Made by a program: the position numbers and the translations under genes. Positions 49,133 through 57,631 of a DNA stretch of 64,000 nucleotides are shown one piece after another (the first letter of the stretch is position 1; every line of letters begins with the position of its first letter). The notes under the pieces were generated by a model. The model was given only the letters and a program-made list of their open reading frames with translations. It ran no database searches and was not told the DNA's origin. This DNA comes from Streptoalloteichus tenebrarius. GTDB lineage: Bacteria; Actinomycetota; Actinomycetes; Mycobacteriales; Pseudonocardiaceae. The DNA lies in NCBI RefSeq assembly GCF_024171885.1, contig NZ_JAMTCP010000002.1, positions 310,001-374,000 on the forward strand. Direction: 5' to 3'.

Positions 49133-50338
49133 ATGCACCACACCGTGCTCGACGCGGCCTTCGTCCAGGACCCGTACCCCCTCTACGCCCGGCTGCGTCG
49201 CGAGGCGCCGGTCAGCCGTGCCGTCACGGCCACCGGCCTGTCGGTGTGGCTGGTCACCCGCTACGAGGACGCCAGGGCCGCGTTGGCCGACCCCCGCCTG
49301 TCGAAGGACGCGCGCCGCATACGGGAGGTCCTGGAGATCAGGGGCGGGGTGCGCGTGCTCGACGAGTCCATCATCGAGCACATGCTCAACAGCGACCAGC
49401 CGGACCACACCCGGCTGCGCCGCCTCGTCGGCAAGGCGTTCACCGCGCGGCGGGTGGAGGCGTTGCGGCCCCGGATCGAGGAGATCAGCGCCGGGCTGCT
49501 GGACGGGATCAACCCCGACTCCGAGATCGACCTGCTGACGGCCTACGCCTTCCCGTTGCCCATCACGGTGATCTGCGCCCTGCTCGGCATCCCGGACGCC
49601 GACCACGACGCCTTCCGCTCCTGGTCGAACACGATCGTGACCAACAGCGAGCCGGAGGAGTTCGAGCGGGCGCAGAGCGGCCTGGTCGCCTACCTCGTCC
49701 AGCTCATCGACCGCAAGCGCCGGGAGCCGGGCGAGGACATGCTCAGCGCGCTGGTCGCCGCCAGGGACGACGGCGACCAGCTCTCCGAGCGCGAGCTGCT
49801 GGCGATGGTGTTCCTGCTGCTGGTCGCGGGGCACGAGACGACGGTCAACCTCATCGCCAACGGGGTGTTGGCGTTGCTGCGGCACCCCGACCAGATGGCG
49901 CGGCTGCGGGCGGACCTCGGCCTGCTGCCGAGCGCGGTGGAGGAGTTCCTGCGGTACGAGTCGCCGGTCAACATGGCCACGTTCCGGGTGACGGCCGAGC
50001 CGGTGCGGATCGGAGAGGTGGAGATCCCGGCGGAGGAGGTCGTGCTGGTCTCGCTCGGCTCGGCGAACCGGGACGGCGACCGGTACGGGGACCCGGACCA
50101 GTTGGTGATCGACCGCGGCCTGGGCGGGCACCTGGCGTTCGGGCACGGGATCCACTACTGCCTGGGCGCGCCGCTGGCGCGGCTGGAGGCCGAGATCGCC
50201 TTCCGGGACCTGCTCACCCGGTTCGGCCGGATCGAGCTGGCGCCGGGGCGGGAGCTGCGGTGGCGGGACAGCCAGCTCATGCGCGGGCTGGTCGAACTGC
50301 CGGTTCGGTTGACGCCCGCCGAGGTTAACGCGCGGTAG
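49133..50338 (+). CDS. Cytochrome P450
   Basis: The 401-residue protein has the I-helix oxygen-activation motif A232-G-H-E-T-T237. The ExxR motif is present as EEFLRYESPV, and the heme loop FGHGIHYCLGAPLARLE has the thiolate ligand C343. It looks like a soluble class I actinobacterial P450 (CYP107/CYP105-like), needing separate ferredoxin and reductase, which are absent nearby. The substrate is unknown. The ATG follows GGAGGAG. It is a single-gene unit between a strong terminator and a small membrane protein gene, with its own palindromic operator. Confidence 0.93.
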   Translation: MHHTVLDAAFVQDPYPLYARLRREAPVSRAVTATGLSVWLVTRYEDARAALADPRLSKDARRIREVLEIRGGVRVLDESIIEHMLNSDQPDHTRLRRLVGKAFTARRVEALRPRIEEISAGLLDGINPDSEIDLLTAYAFPLPITVICALLGIPDADHDAFRSWSNTIVTNSEPEEFERAQSGLVAYLVQLIDRKRREPGEDMLSALVAARDDGDQLSERELLAMVFLLLVAGHETTVNLIANGVLALLRHPDQMARLRADLGLLPSAVEEFLRYESPVNMATFRVTAEPVRIGEVEIPAEEVVLVSLGSANRDGDRYGDPDQLVIDRGLGGHLAFGHGIHYCLGAPLARLEAEIAFRDLLTRFGRIELAPGRELRWRDSQLMRGLVELPVRLTPAEVNAR

Positions 50339-50370
50339 CGAGCAGGGCGCGGCTCGCTAGCCTGCTGCGC

Positions 50371-51246
50371 GTGCCGCTGGTGCCCGTGTCCGTGCCGGGG
50401 CCGGTCGACCCCGACGTCGTCGCGGTGGTGTCGCGCCGCTGGACGAGGGCACGGCCCCTGCTGTGGTGGTCGCTGCTGGGCGTGCCCGCCCTCGGGGTGG
50501 CGGCGACCGTGATCCTCGTGCTCGTCCGTGGCTGGCAACGGGGTTCCACCTCCTGGTGGGCCTCGTTGCCAGCCTTCGCCGTGGTGGCGCCCCTGGTGGG
50601 CAATGTCGTGGCGCTGCGCGGCGACCAGTTGCCGTGGGACACCGACCGGTGGGGGAACCGGGCGGCGAGGACCGGGATGTTGCTGGCGCTGCTGGGCGTC
50701 GGGCCGGCCGTCGGGTTGGTCGGCGGTGGCGCGTGGACGTGGGCGCTCGTGCCGGCGTTCCCAGTGGCGGCCGTGGTGCTGGCGGCGGTGGCGCGACGTC
50801 GATTGCTGGTTCCGCTGTCGCCGGAGCTGGGCGCGAGCGCCTTCACCGTCGCGCTGCCCCTGCGGGGCGTGTGCCAAGGGCGGGTGGTGCTCGCGGCGGA
50901 CCGGGTGTCGTGGGCGGTGTGGGAACCCGGTGGGGGCGGTCCGGCGGGGGAGGAGATCCCGTTGCGGGCCGTGCGGTCCGCACGCGCCACCGTGCTGCCG
51001 CCGGAGCAGCCACCGCTGCCGTGGACGAGCGACCGCGCGGGACGCCCGTTGTTCACCGATCCCGGACCGGCGGTGCTGCTGAGCACGACGTCGGGGGAGC
51101 TGTTGGTCCCGACCGACCACGCCCTGCTCCTGGCCGAGCTGGTGGGCCGCCGGCTGCTGCTGCGGCGTCGACTGGAGGGCGGGGACGGCGCGTTCTGGCG
51201 TGATCCCCGCCGCCGGGACGGCCTCGGGCGAGGGGAAGGCCCGTAG
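50371..51246 (+). CDS. Membrane protein of unknown function
   Basis: The 291-residue protein has four hydrophobic segments (about 30-50, 63-82, 98-117, 121-141). A soluble C-terminal half follows ([36 protein letters not shown]...), with PH-like beta strands. No known motif is seen. The GTG at 50371 has TAGCCT (50358-50363) 7 bases upstream and no ribosome-binding site, so it is probably leaderless. It precedes bioA by 11 bases, but bioA has its own box. Confidence 0.65.
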   Translation: MPLVPVSVPGPVDPDVVAVVSRRWTRARPLLWWSLLGVPALGVAATVILVLVRGWQRGSTSWWASLPAFAVVAPLVGNVVALRGDQLPWDTDRWGNRAARTGMLLALLGVGPAVGLVGGGAWTWALVPAFPVAAVVLAAVARRRLLVPLSPELGASAFTVALPLRGVCQGRVVLAADRVSWAVWEPGGGGPAGEEIPLRAVRSARATVLPPEQPPLPWTSDRAGRPLFTDPGPAVLLSTTSGELLVPTDHALLLAELVGRRLLLRRRLEGGDGAFWRDPRRRDGLGRGEGP

Positions 51247-51257
51247 TCTGCTGGCCC

Positions 51258-52547
51258 ATGCGACCCGAGGAACTGCTGGCGTTGGACCGCGCGCACGTCT
51301 GGCACCCGTACGGGCCGATGCCGGGCGTCGACGAGCCGCTGGTCGTGGAGTCCGCCGCCGGGGTGCGCCTCCGGTTGGCCGACGGGGTCGAGCTGGTGGA
51401 CGGCATGTCCTCGTGGTGGTCGGCCATCCACGGCTACCGGCACCCGGCGCTGGACGAGGCCGCGCGCCGCCAGCTCGACCGGATGAGCCACGTGATGTTC
51501 GGCGGGCTGACCCACGAGCCGGCCGTGCGCCTGGCCGCGCGGCTGGTCGAGATCACGCCGGAGCCGTTGCGGCACGTGTTCCTGTCCGACTCCGGCTCGG
51601 TGTCGGTGGAGGTCGCCGTCAAGATGTGCCTCCAGTACTGGCGGTCGCTGGGGCGGCCGGAGAAGCGCCGCCTGCTGACCTGGCGCGGCGGCTACCACGG
51701 CGACACGTTCCACCCGATGAGCGTGTGCGACCCCGAGGGCGGGATGCACGGCCTGTGGCGCGGGGTCCTGCCCGAGCAGGTGTTCGTCGACGAGCCGCCG
51801 GCCGGCGCGACGTGCGGCGGCGCGGGCCCCGACGCCGCGTACGTCGCGCGCCTGGCGGAGGCGGTGGAGCGGCACGCCGGGGAGCTGGCGGCGATCGTCG
51901 TGGAGCCGAGGGTGCAGGGCGCGGGCGGCATGCGGTTCCACTGCGGCTGCTACCTGAGGGCGCTGCGCGAGCTGGCCGACGCGCACGACGTCCTGCTGGT
52001 CTTCGACGAGATCGCCACGGGCTTCGGGCGCACCGGCGACCTGTTCGCGGCTGACGGCGCGGGCGTCGCGCCGGACGTGATGTGCGTCGGCAAGGCGCTG
52101 ACCGGCGGCTACCTGAGCATGGCGGCGACGTTGTGCACGACGCGGGTGGCCGACGGGATCTCCAGGGGCGCGGTCCCCGTGCTCGCGCACGGTCCCACGT
52201 TCATGGGCAACCCGTTGGCCTCGGCGGTCGCCAACGCCTCGCTGGAGTTGTTGCTGGGCCAGGACTGGGCTGGCGAGGTGCGGCGGATCGAGGCCGGGTT
52301 GCGCGCCGGTCTCGCCCCGGCGGCCGAGGTGCCCGGGGTGGCGGACGTGCGGGTGCTGGGAGCGATCGGTGTGGTCCAGCTCGACCACCCCGTCGACGTG
52401 GCCGCCGCGACGAAGGCGGCGGTGACCCAGGGGGTGTGGCTGCGCCCGTTCCGCGACCTGATCTACACGATGCCGCCCTATGTCACCGACGACGACGATG
52501 TGGCGCGCATCGCGGCGGCGGTGGTGGCAGCCGCGGCTGTGGGGTGA
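51258..52547 (+). CDS. bioA: Adenosylmethionine-8-amino-7-oxononanoate aminotransferase BioA
   Basis: The 429-residue class III aminotransferase has HVWHPYGPM near its start and [28 protein letters not shown] and [19 protein letters not shown] mark the PLP phosphate site. [12 protein letters not shown] carries the PLP aspartate, and K279 in [13 protein letters not shown] is the Schiff-base lysine. It converts KAPA to DAPA using SAM as amino donor in biotin synthesis. TAGTCT (51244-51249) lies 8 bases before the ATG, suggesting a leaderless transcript. bioF, which usually follows, is missing here. Confidence 0.95.
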   Translation: MRPEELLALDRAHVWHPYGPMPGVDEPLVVESAAGVRLRLADGVELVDGMSSWWSAIHGYRHPALDEAARRQLDRMSHVMFGGLTHEPAVRLAARLVEITPEPLRHVFLSDSGSVSVEVAVKMCLQYWRSLGRPEKRRLLTWRGGYHGDTFHPMSVCDPEGGMHGLWRGVLPEQVFVDEPPAGATCGGAGPDAAYVARLAEAVERHAGELAAIVVEPRVQGAGGMRFHCGCYLRALRELADAHDVLLVFDEIATGFGRTGDLFAADGAGVAPDVMCVGKALTGGYLSMAATLCTTRVADGISRGAVPVLAHGPTFMGNPLASAVANASLELLLGQDWAGEVRRIEAGLRAGLAPAAEVPGVADVRVLGAIGVVQLDHPVDVAAATKAAVTQGVWLRPFRDLIYTMPPYVTDDDDVARIAAAVVAAAAVG

Positions 52548-52925
52548 CCGCGCTGGGCCGCCAGGGGACGTTGACGGCGCTCTGGCGCGCTTTTCGGCGC
52601 CCTGGGCGCCCAGGGCGGCCGGTCAGGTCGTCTGTGCGCGCCCGATGGCATCGACCTGGTGTCTGTGCTGGTCCGTCGGGTCGTCTGTCGGATGATCTGT
52701 GGGGCCGTCGGGGGCATCGCCGGCCGTTTGCGGGGTCGGTGGGTTGCCCGCCGGGCCGCCTGACAGGTGATCTCTTGGTCGCTCGACGGGGGCCTGCCGG
52801 ATCTCCTGGCGGGTGATCTCTGGGGCTGTTTGGCGGGCGACTTGTCCGATCTCTTGATGGGTGATCTGTTTGGGCCGCCTGGTGAGTCGTCTGACGGGCC
52901 GCTCCCCGAGGCTGGCCCAGCCGAT

Positions 52926-52987
52926 GGCCGGCGGCGCGCCGGGCCGGGACGCGCCGGGACGCTCCCGGGCCCGGCGCGCCGCCGGCC
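52926..52987. terminator. Very large GC-rich inverted repeat
   Basis: The left arm (52926-52949) and right arm (52963-52987) are complementary over 24 positions with a single extra C in the right arm; the loop is 13 bases. ATTTTT follows at 53001. It could terminate transcripts from both sides, though bioA ends 378 bases earlier. Confidence 0.7.
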
Positions 52988-52992
52988 ACTCT

Positions 52993-53027
52993 GGACAGAG
53001 ATTTTTCCGTGGACAGAGATTTTCCGT
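52993..53027 (+). repeat. Direct duplication, A/T-rich
   Basis: GGACAGAGATTTTTCCGT (52993-53010) is followed directly by GGACAGAGATTTTCCGT (53011-53027), differing by one T. The stretch is clearly less GC-rich than its surroundings. Confidence 0.85.
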
Positions 53028-53060
53028 TGTGTCAAAGGGTTTTCGCAGAAACCCCGGGGT

Positions 53061-53203
53061 TTATCCACATCACTCCGCTGAACCACTGGCCGGGCGATGG
53101 GTGGAACGCCTGTTGTCCACAGGCCCGCGGTCTTGTGATGCGGGGCGGGGTTGGTGCTGGCTAGGCTGGTCGCGGGGACGCCCCCCAGGGCGGGTGGGGG
53201 CTG
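53061..53203 (+). repeat. Four-copy intergenic element, copy 3 (divergent)
   Basis: TTATCCACA (53061) and TTGTCCACA (53113) are 52 rather than 19 bases apart. The core GCTAGGCT begins at 53160, 47 bases from the second box. GTC (53169-53171) pairs with GAC (53177-53179), a compensatory change relative to copy 1, and GCCCCC (53180-53185) with GGGGGC (53196-53201). Confidence 0.8.
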
Positions 53204-53302
53204 TCCTGAGGGTGGGTTTCCGTTGGGGCGCCGAGGAAACGGGCGGCTCGACCGCGGGTGGTGCGGCCGCGCCGGCGTGACGACGCCACCACGGGCCTGC
53301 CG

Positions 53303-53569
53303 TCAGGCCCCGGGCTGAGAGGACCCGCCGGGCAGAAGCGCGGCGGCCAGCTCGGCGTCGGTCGGCTCCACCAGGATCGCGCCGTCCGGCAGCACCACGA
53401 CCGGGATGTTGCGCCGCCCGGACAGCTCCACCGCGCGCTCCCGCGCCGCCTCGTCGTGCTCGACGTCGATCTCGGTGAAGGGCACCTCGTTGCGCCGCAG
53501 CCACGCCTTCGCGCGCCGACAGTCACCGCACCACTCCGCGCCGTACATCACGACCTGGTTGTCGCTCAT
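53303..53569 (-). CDS. Glutaredoxin-like protein (mycoredoxin type)
   Basis: The 88-residue thioredoxin-fold protein has the redox motif CGDC in YGAEWCGDCRRAKAWL (residues 14-17). NIPVVVLPDG contains the cis-proline, followed by a C-terminal helix. Mycoredoxins and NrdH-like glutaredoxins reduce mixed disulfides with mycothiol in actinobacteria. CGDC is shared with a mycobacterial subgroup; its partner is unknown. TAGCGT (53578-53583, minus strand) lies 8 bases upstream of the ATG, so it is probably leaderless and divergent from the equally leaderless bioD. Confidence 0.88.
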   Translation of the reverse strand: MSDNQVVMYGAEWCGDCRRAKAWLRRNEVPFTEIDVEHDEAARERAVELSGRRNIPVVVLPDGAILVEPTDAELAAALLPGGSSQPGA

Positions 53570-53625
53570 GGGGCCCGACGCTACCCGTTGGGGGCCGCCG
53601 TCCAGAGGACGTAGCCTGGCTGGCC

Positions 53626-54342
53626 GTGGATCTCCTCGTGATCACCGGAACCGGGACCGAGATCGGCAAGACCGTCACGACCTCGGCCGTGGCCGCCCTG
53701 GCGGTCGACGCCGGCCGGTCGGTGGCCGTGCTCAAACCGGCCCAGACCGGCGTGCGTCCCGGCGAGCCGGGCGACGTGGACCAGGTGGCCGCGCTCGCCG
53801 GCGCGGTCACCGGGCGTGAGCTGGCCCGCTACCCCGACCCCCTGGCCCCGGAGACCGCGTCCCGGCGCTCCGGGCTGCCGCCGGTGCGGCCGGCCATGGC
53901 GGCGGCGGCCGCCGCCGAGCTGGCCGAGCGGCACGACCTGGTCCTCGTGGAGGGCGCGGGCGGCCTGCTCGTCCGCTTCGACGACCGGGGCGGCACCCTC
54001 GCCGACGTCGCGTGGGCGCTGGGCGCGCCGGTGCTGATGGTGGCCACCGCCGGGCTGGGCACGCTCAACGCGACCGCGCTCACCGCGGAGGCGTTGCGTC
54101 ACCGGGGGATCACCTGCGCGGGCGTGGTGGTCGGGAGCTGGCCGGAGGAGCCGGACCTCGCCTCCCGGTGCAACCTGGTGGACCTGCCCGTGGCGGCCGG
54201 AGTCCCGCTGCTCGGCGTCCTGCCGGCCGGGATGGGCAAGCTGCCGCCCGCCGACTTCCTCGCCGCGGCGCGCCGGTGGCTGGCCCCCGAGCTGGGGGGC
54301 GAGTTCGACGCCGAGGACTTCGCCGCTCGATTCTCGGTGTGA
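53626..54342 (+). CDS. bioD: Dethiobiotin synthetase BioD
   Basis: The 238-residue P-loop protein has VITGTGTEIGKTVTTSAV (residues 5-22), where family members have GTDTxxGKT. KPAQTG and VEGAGGLLVRF are also typical. It forms dethiobiotin from DAPA, CO2 and ATP. The GTG at 53626 has TAGCCT (53612-53617) 8 bases upstream, a leaderless arrangement. A 136-base gap separates it from bioB. Confidence 0.93.
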   Translation: MDLLVITGTGTEIGKTVTTSAVAALAVDAGRSVAVLKPAQTGVRPGEPGDVDQVAALAGAVTGRELARYPDPLAPETASRRSGLPPVRPAMAAAAAAELAERHDLVLVEGAGGLLVRFDDRGGTLADVAWALGAPVLMVATAGLGTLNATALTAEALRHRGITCAGVVVGSWPEEPDLASRCNLVDLPVAAGVPLLGVLPAGMGKLPPADFLAAARRWLAPELGGEFDAEDFAARFSV

Positions 54343-54446
54343 CCGGCGGTTGTGCGCCGTCCACAGTGTCGCGTCGGTCTTCTTGGAGAGTGATCCATGC
54401 CGCATCGACAGGCCCTGAGAGTGCGGCAGACTACAGCGCCAACCGC

Positions 54447-54470
54447 ATCGACGACAGGATCGACGACAGG
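54447..54470 (+). repeat. 12-base tandem duplication before bioB
   Basis: ATCGACGACAGG occurs twice in tandem (54447-54458, 54459-54470), right before the GGAGAG ribosome-binding site of bioB. Confidence 0.85.
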
Positions 54471-54478
54471 GGAGAGCC

Positions 54479-55516
54479 GTGACCGCAGCCGCTGAGCGAA
54501 CCGCCGTCGAACCCGGCGCCGGGGACATCCTCGCCGTCGCCAGGGAGCAGGTGCTCGACCGGGGCGAGGGACTGACCGAGCAGCAGGTCCTGGAGGTCCT
54601 GCGGCTCCCCGACGGCCGGTTGGAGGAGCTGCTCCAGCTCGCCCACGAGGTGCGGATGCGCTGGTGCGGCCCCGAGGTCGAGGTCGAGGGCATCGTCTCG
54701 GTCAAGACGGGCGGCTGCCCGGAGGACTGCCACTTCTGCTCGCAGTCCGGCAGGTTCCCCACGCCCGTGCGGGCGGCGTGGCTGGACATCCCTGGCCTGG
54801 TGGAGGCGGCGCGGCAGACGGCGGCCACCGGCGCCACCGAGTTCTGCATCGTCGCCGCGGTGCGCGGCCCGGACCGGCGGTTGCTGTCGCAGGTCAGGGC
54901 GGGGATCGAGGCGATCCGCGCCGCCGGGATCGACATCCAGATCGCCTGCTCGCTGGGCATGCTGACCCAGGAGCAGGTCGACGAGCTGGTCGCGATGGGC
55001 GTGCACCGCTACAACCACAACCTGGAGACCGCCCGCTCGCACTTCCCCAGCGTGGTGACCACCCACAGTTGGGAGGAGCGCTGGGAGACGCTGCGGATGG
55101 TGCGCGAGGCCGGGATGGAGGTCTGCTGCGGCGGCATCATCGGCATGGGCGAGACCGTGGAGCAGCGCGCCGAGTTCGCCGCCCAGCTCGCCGAGCTGGA
55201 CCCGGACGAGGTGCCGATGAACTTCCTCATCCCGCAGCCGGGCACCCCGTACGAGGACTTCGAGGTGGTCGAGGGCGCCGAGGCGCTGCGCACGGTCGCC
55301 GCGTTCCGGCTGGCGATGCCGCGCACGATGCTGCGCTTCGCCGGCGGCCGGGAGCTGACCCTGGGCGACCTGGGCGCGGAGAAGGGCATGCTCGGCGGGA
55401 TCAACGCGATCATCGTCGGCAACTACCTGACCAACCTGGGCCGGCCCGCGCAGCAGGACCTGGACATGCTCCAGGACCTGCGGATGCCGATCAAGGCGCT
55501 GAACGAGACGTTGTGA
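54479..55516 (+). CDS. bioB: Biotin synthase BioB
   Basis: The 345-residue radical SAM enzyme has the cluster motif C80-x3-C84-x2-C87 ([13 protein letters not shown]). The [2Fe-2S] site region includes C in [18 protein letters not shown] and the Arg in [21 protein letters not shown] and [10 protein letters not shown] are family hallmarks. It inserts sulfur into dethiobiotin. The GTG start follows GGGGAGAG. The next gene encodes a BsaP-like helper, 7 bases downstream. Confidence 0.97.
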   Translation: MTAAAERTAVEPGAGDILAVAREQVLDRGEGLTEQQVLEVLRLPDGRLEELLQLAHEVRMRWCGPEVEVEGIVSVKTGGCPEDCHFCSQSGRFPTPVRAAWLDIPGLVEAARQTAATGATEFCIVAAVRGPDRRLLSQVRAGIEAIRAAGIDIQIACSLGMLTQEQVDELVAMGVHRYNHNLETARSHFPSVVTTHSWEERWETLRMVREAGMEVCCGGIIGMGETVEQRAEFAAQLAELDPDEVPMNFLIPQPGTPYEDFEVVEGAEALRTVAAFRLAMPRTMLRFAGGRELTLGDLGAEKGMLGGINAIIVGNYLTNLGRPAQQDLDMLQDLRMPIKALNETL

Positions 55517-55523
55517 GGGCGCG

Positions 55524-55733
55524 GTGAGCGAGGCTTTCTGCTCCTGGTGCGGCGGGGCGGCCGGGGAGGGACGGCACGAGGCCTGCCAGCGTCGGCGCGT
55601 GCTGGACCCGCCCCGGTACTGCTCCCGCTGCGCGCGGCGCATGGTGGTGCAGGTGACGCCGGCGGGGTGGACGGCCCGGTGCAGCGCGCACGGGACGACC
55701 AGCTCGGCGATGTCGGACGCCCCAACCGCCTGA
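55524..55733 (+). CDS. bsaP: Biotin synthase auxiliary protein-like Fe-S protein
   Basis: The 69-residue protein has six cysteines: C6-x2-C9, C21, C33-x2-C36 and C53. It lies directly behind bioB, as Rv1590 does in M. tuberculosis, whose family (BsaP) was described as a small iron-sulfur protein supporting BioB in mycobacteria. The cysteine pattern and position support the same role here; which cysteines bind the cluster cannot be told from sequence. The GTG start at 55524 has a weak ribosome-binding site, so coupling to bioB is likely. Confidence 0.85.
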   Translation: MSEAFCSWCGGAAGEGRHEACQRRRVLDPPRYCSRCARRMVVQVTPAGWTARCSAHGTTSSAMSDAPTA

Positions 55734-55780
55734 ACGTGTCGCCCCGCCACCCGACGAAGCGGGGTGGGCACGGGCGACAC

Positions 55781-55786
55781 TAGGGT
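55781..55786 (+). promoter_or_regulatory. -10 box (TAGGGT) before the DUF2567-like gene
   Basis: TAGGGT lies 49 bases before the GTG at 55835; transcription would start near 55794. GGGAGG follows as ribosome-binding site. Confidence 0.45.
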
Positions 55787-55834
55787 CCGGGATGCCCGAC
55801 GGGGGTCGGGCGGTGGGCCGACGGGAGGTCTTGC

Positions 55835-56455
55835 GTGCCGGAGCAGCCGGTGGGGTCGCCGGAGAGCCGGGTGGAGTCGGACGGGGTGGTCCCGGCGGAG
55901 CGGGGGCCGGAGGCGTTGCCGCCCGCCGAGTGGCACCACGCGCGGCCGAGGGTCGTGGTGCGCCGCGACCTGATGCCGGCGGTGAGCGTGTTGTCCACGG
56001 TGGCGTTGGTCGGGCTTCCGGTGGGGTGGCTGTGGTCCCGGCTCGCGCCGCCGCAGCAGGTCCGCGTGGTCCAGGGCGAGCGGTTGGCGCCGCTGCCGCT
56101 GGAGAGCTACCACCGGTTCGACGACCTCGCGGTGTTCCTGCTGCTCACGCTGGCCGTCGGTCTGGTGACCGGCGGTGCCGTGTGGTTGTTGCGGCAGCGC
56201 AGGGGTCCGGTGGTGATGCTCGCCGCCGCCCTGGGGTCGCTGGTGGCGGCCTGGCTCGCCCTGCGCACGGGCCTGTCGTTCGCCGAGGGGCTCTACCCGC
56301 TGGGCGATCTCCACCGTGTCGGAGCCCTGCTGTGGGACCCGCCGCGTCTGGAGTCGGGTTGGGTAGTGCTGGCCCAGCCCCTCGCCGCGCTCCTCGCCTA
56401 CGGCGCGTGCGCGGCGTGGAACGGTCACGACGACCTGGGGCGCCGGCTCGGCTGA
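55835..56455 (+). CDS. Membrane protein, DUF2567-like (Rv1591 position)
   Basis: The 206-residue protein has a hydrophilic N-terminus and four membrane helices (about 49-68, 98-119, 126-146, 176-194). LPVGWLWSRLAPPQQVRVV resembles actinobacterial DUF2567 proteins. bioB, bsaP and this gene are in the same order as Rv1589-Rv1591. The function is unknown; any link to biotin is only by position. Confidence 0.72.
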   Translation: MPEQPVGSPESRVESDGVVPAERGPEALPPAEWHHARPRVVVRRDLMPAVSVLSTVALVGLPVGWLWSRLAPPQQVRVVQGERLAPLPLESYHRFDDLAVFLLLTLAVGLVTGGAVWLLRQRRGPVVMLAAALGSLVAAWLALRTGLSFAEGLYPLGDLHRVGALLWDPPRLESGWVVLAQPLAALLAYGACAAWNGHDDLGRRLG

Positions 56456-56973
56456 GCGCTCGTGCGGCGGGGCCGCGCCCCTGGCCACCTCAGGCGCCGT
56501 TGATCGCCTCAGGTGCCGCTCATCGCCTGGTGCCACTGAACGATCTGAGGGCCACTGTCGCCTGAGGCGCCACTGACCGCCTGAGATGTCGCTGATCACT
56601 GGAACCCGCCGGCCACCGGAACCCGCCGGCCACCGGAACCCGCTGGTTACCGGAACCCGCTGGTTACCGGAACCCGCTGGTCAGGTCAGATCCGGGTGGC
56701 CCATCTCAGCGGGTCGGGTCGGCTCACCGTGGGGCGGGAGGGTCCAGGCCGCCGGTGCCTACAGCCCTGTAGTAGGGGGACCCCCCATTTCGAACATCTC
56801 ACGGGGGTCTGACAGTTCGGGCCGTCGTCGGTCGCTCTTCCGGGTGGAACCGTGGAAGATCGCCCTGGGTGGGTGATCTCCGGGGTCGTTGTGGCATCAA
56901 GGAAAACGAGTTGTTCGGCGGGACCCCGCTCGAAGATCGTGATGCGTCGTCGGGTCGTCTGCCGAAGGAGTCC
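56456..56973. other. 518-base intergenic region with tandem repeats
   Basis: It contains degenerate repeats of about 20 bases around GCCACTGAyCGCCTGAG (56485-56600), five 17-base repeats (56601-56685), a CTACAG-CC-CTGTAG palindrome (56759-56772) and a GACCCCC/GGGGGTC inverted repeat (about 56780-56810). No gene is supported. Confidence 0.7.
56601..56685 (+). repeat. Five 17-base tandem repeats
   Basis: Units GGAACCCGCCGGCCACC (twice), GGAACCCGCTGGTTACC (twice) and GGAACCCGCTGGTCAGG start at 56601, 56618, 56635, 56652 and 56669. The pairwise grouping suggests recent duplication of adjacent units. Confidence 0.9.
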
Positions 56974-57483
56974 ATGGTGCCCATCGAACGAACCGGTCCG
57001 TCGCCCCTGGCGGGCGAGCGCGAGATGCTCCGCGGCTACCTCGACTTCCATCGCGCCACGCTGGCGGCGAAGTGCGAGGGGCTCTCCGACGACGACCTGC
57101 GCCGGCGGTCCATGCCGCCCTCGACCCTGTCGCTGCTCGGGCTGGTGCGGCACATGGCCGAGGTGGAGCGCACCTGGTTCCGCCGTGTGATCAACAAGGA
57201 GGACGTCCCGCTCGTCTGGTCCGAGGACGGCGACTACCAGGTCGCCTACGACGACACCGGGGCGACGCGGGCCGAGGCGTTCGGCGCGTGGGAGGCCGAG
57301 ATCGAGCACGCGCGCCGCATCGAACGCGAGGCGGAGTCACTGGACGTGACCGGGCGCCACCCCCGGACGGGGGAGGAGCTGTCGCTGCGCATGGTCATGC
57401 TGCACCTGATCGAGGAGTACGCGCGGCACAACGGGCACGCCGACTTCCTGCGTGAGGGGATCGACGGGACCGTCGGCGTCTGA
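56974..57483 (+). CDS. DinB-like/DUF664 protein
   Basis: The 169-residue four-helix bundle protein has LRGYLDFHRATLAAKCEGLSDDDLRRRSMPPSTLSLLGLVRHMAEVERTWF, with a metal-ligand histidine in RHMAE. MVMLHLIEEYARHNGHADFLRE holds the late HNGH pair. It is the second member in the window and follows the same pattern as the one at 27833-28333. Activity is unknown; some relatives are mycothiol-dependent. The ATG at 56974 lies 3 bases after AAGGAG; the GTG at 56977 has better spacing and may be the true start. Confidence 0.85.
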   Translation: MVPIERTGPSPLAGEREMLRGYLDFHRATLAAKCEGLSDDDLRRRSMPPSTLSLLGLVRHMAEVERTWFRRVINKEDVPLVWSEDGDYQVAYDDTGATRAEAFGAWEAEIEHARRIEREAESLDVTGRHPRTGEELSLRMVMLHLIEEYARHNGHADFLREGIDGTVGV

Positions 57484-57631
57484 GCGCCCGGGCGCCGCCG
57501 GGCCTCCCGCCGCGGCGTCGCCCCGGTCCGGCGTCGCCCCGGTCCAGTGTCACCTCGCCCAGTGGCCGTCGCGGGCTGAATCGCCGGGCCGCATCGTCGA
57601 GCCGACTTGCCGGGACGCCTCGCCGGGCCGC

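Larger units (their letters stand above)
52548..53302. other. 755-base convergent intergenic region after bioA
   Basis: It lies where bioF would be expected. Contents in order: degenerate GATCTsTkGG-type repeats (about 52660-52880), a very large inverted repeat (52926-52987), an 18/17-base direct repeat in A/T-rich sequence (52993-53027), a AAACCCC/GGGGTTT palindrome (53049-53062) and copy 3 of the four-copy element. No gene is supported. Confidence 0.7.
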
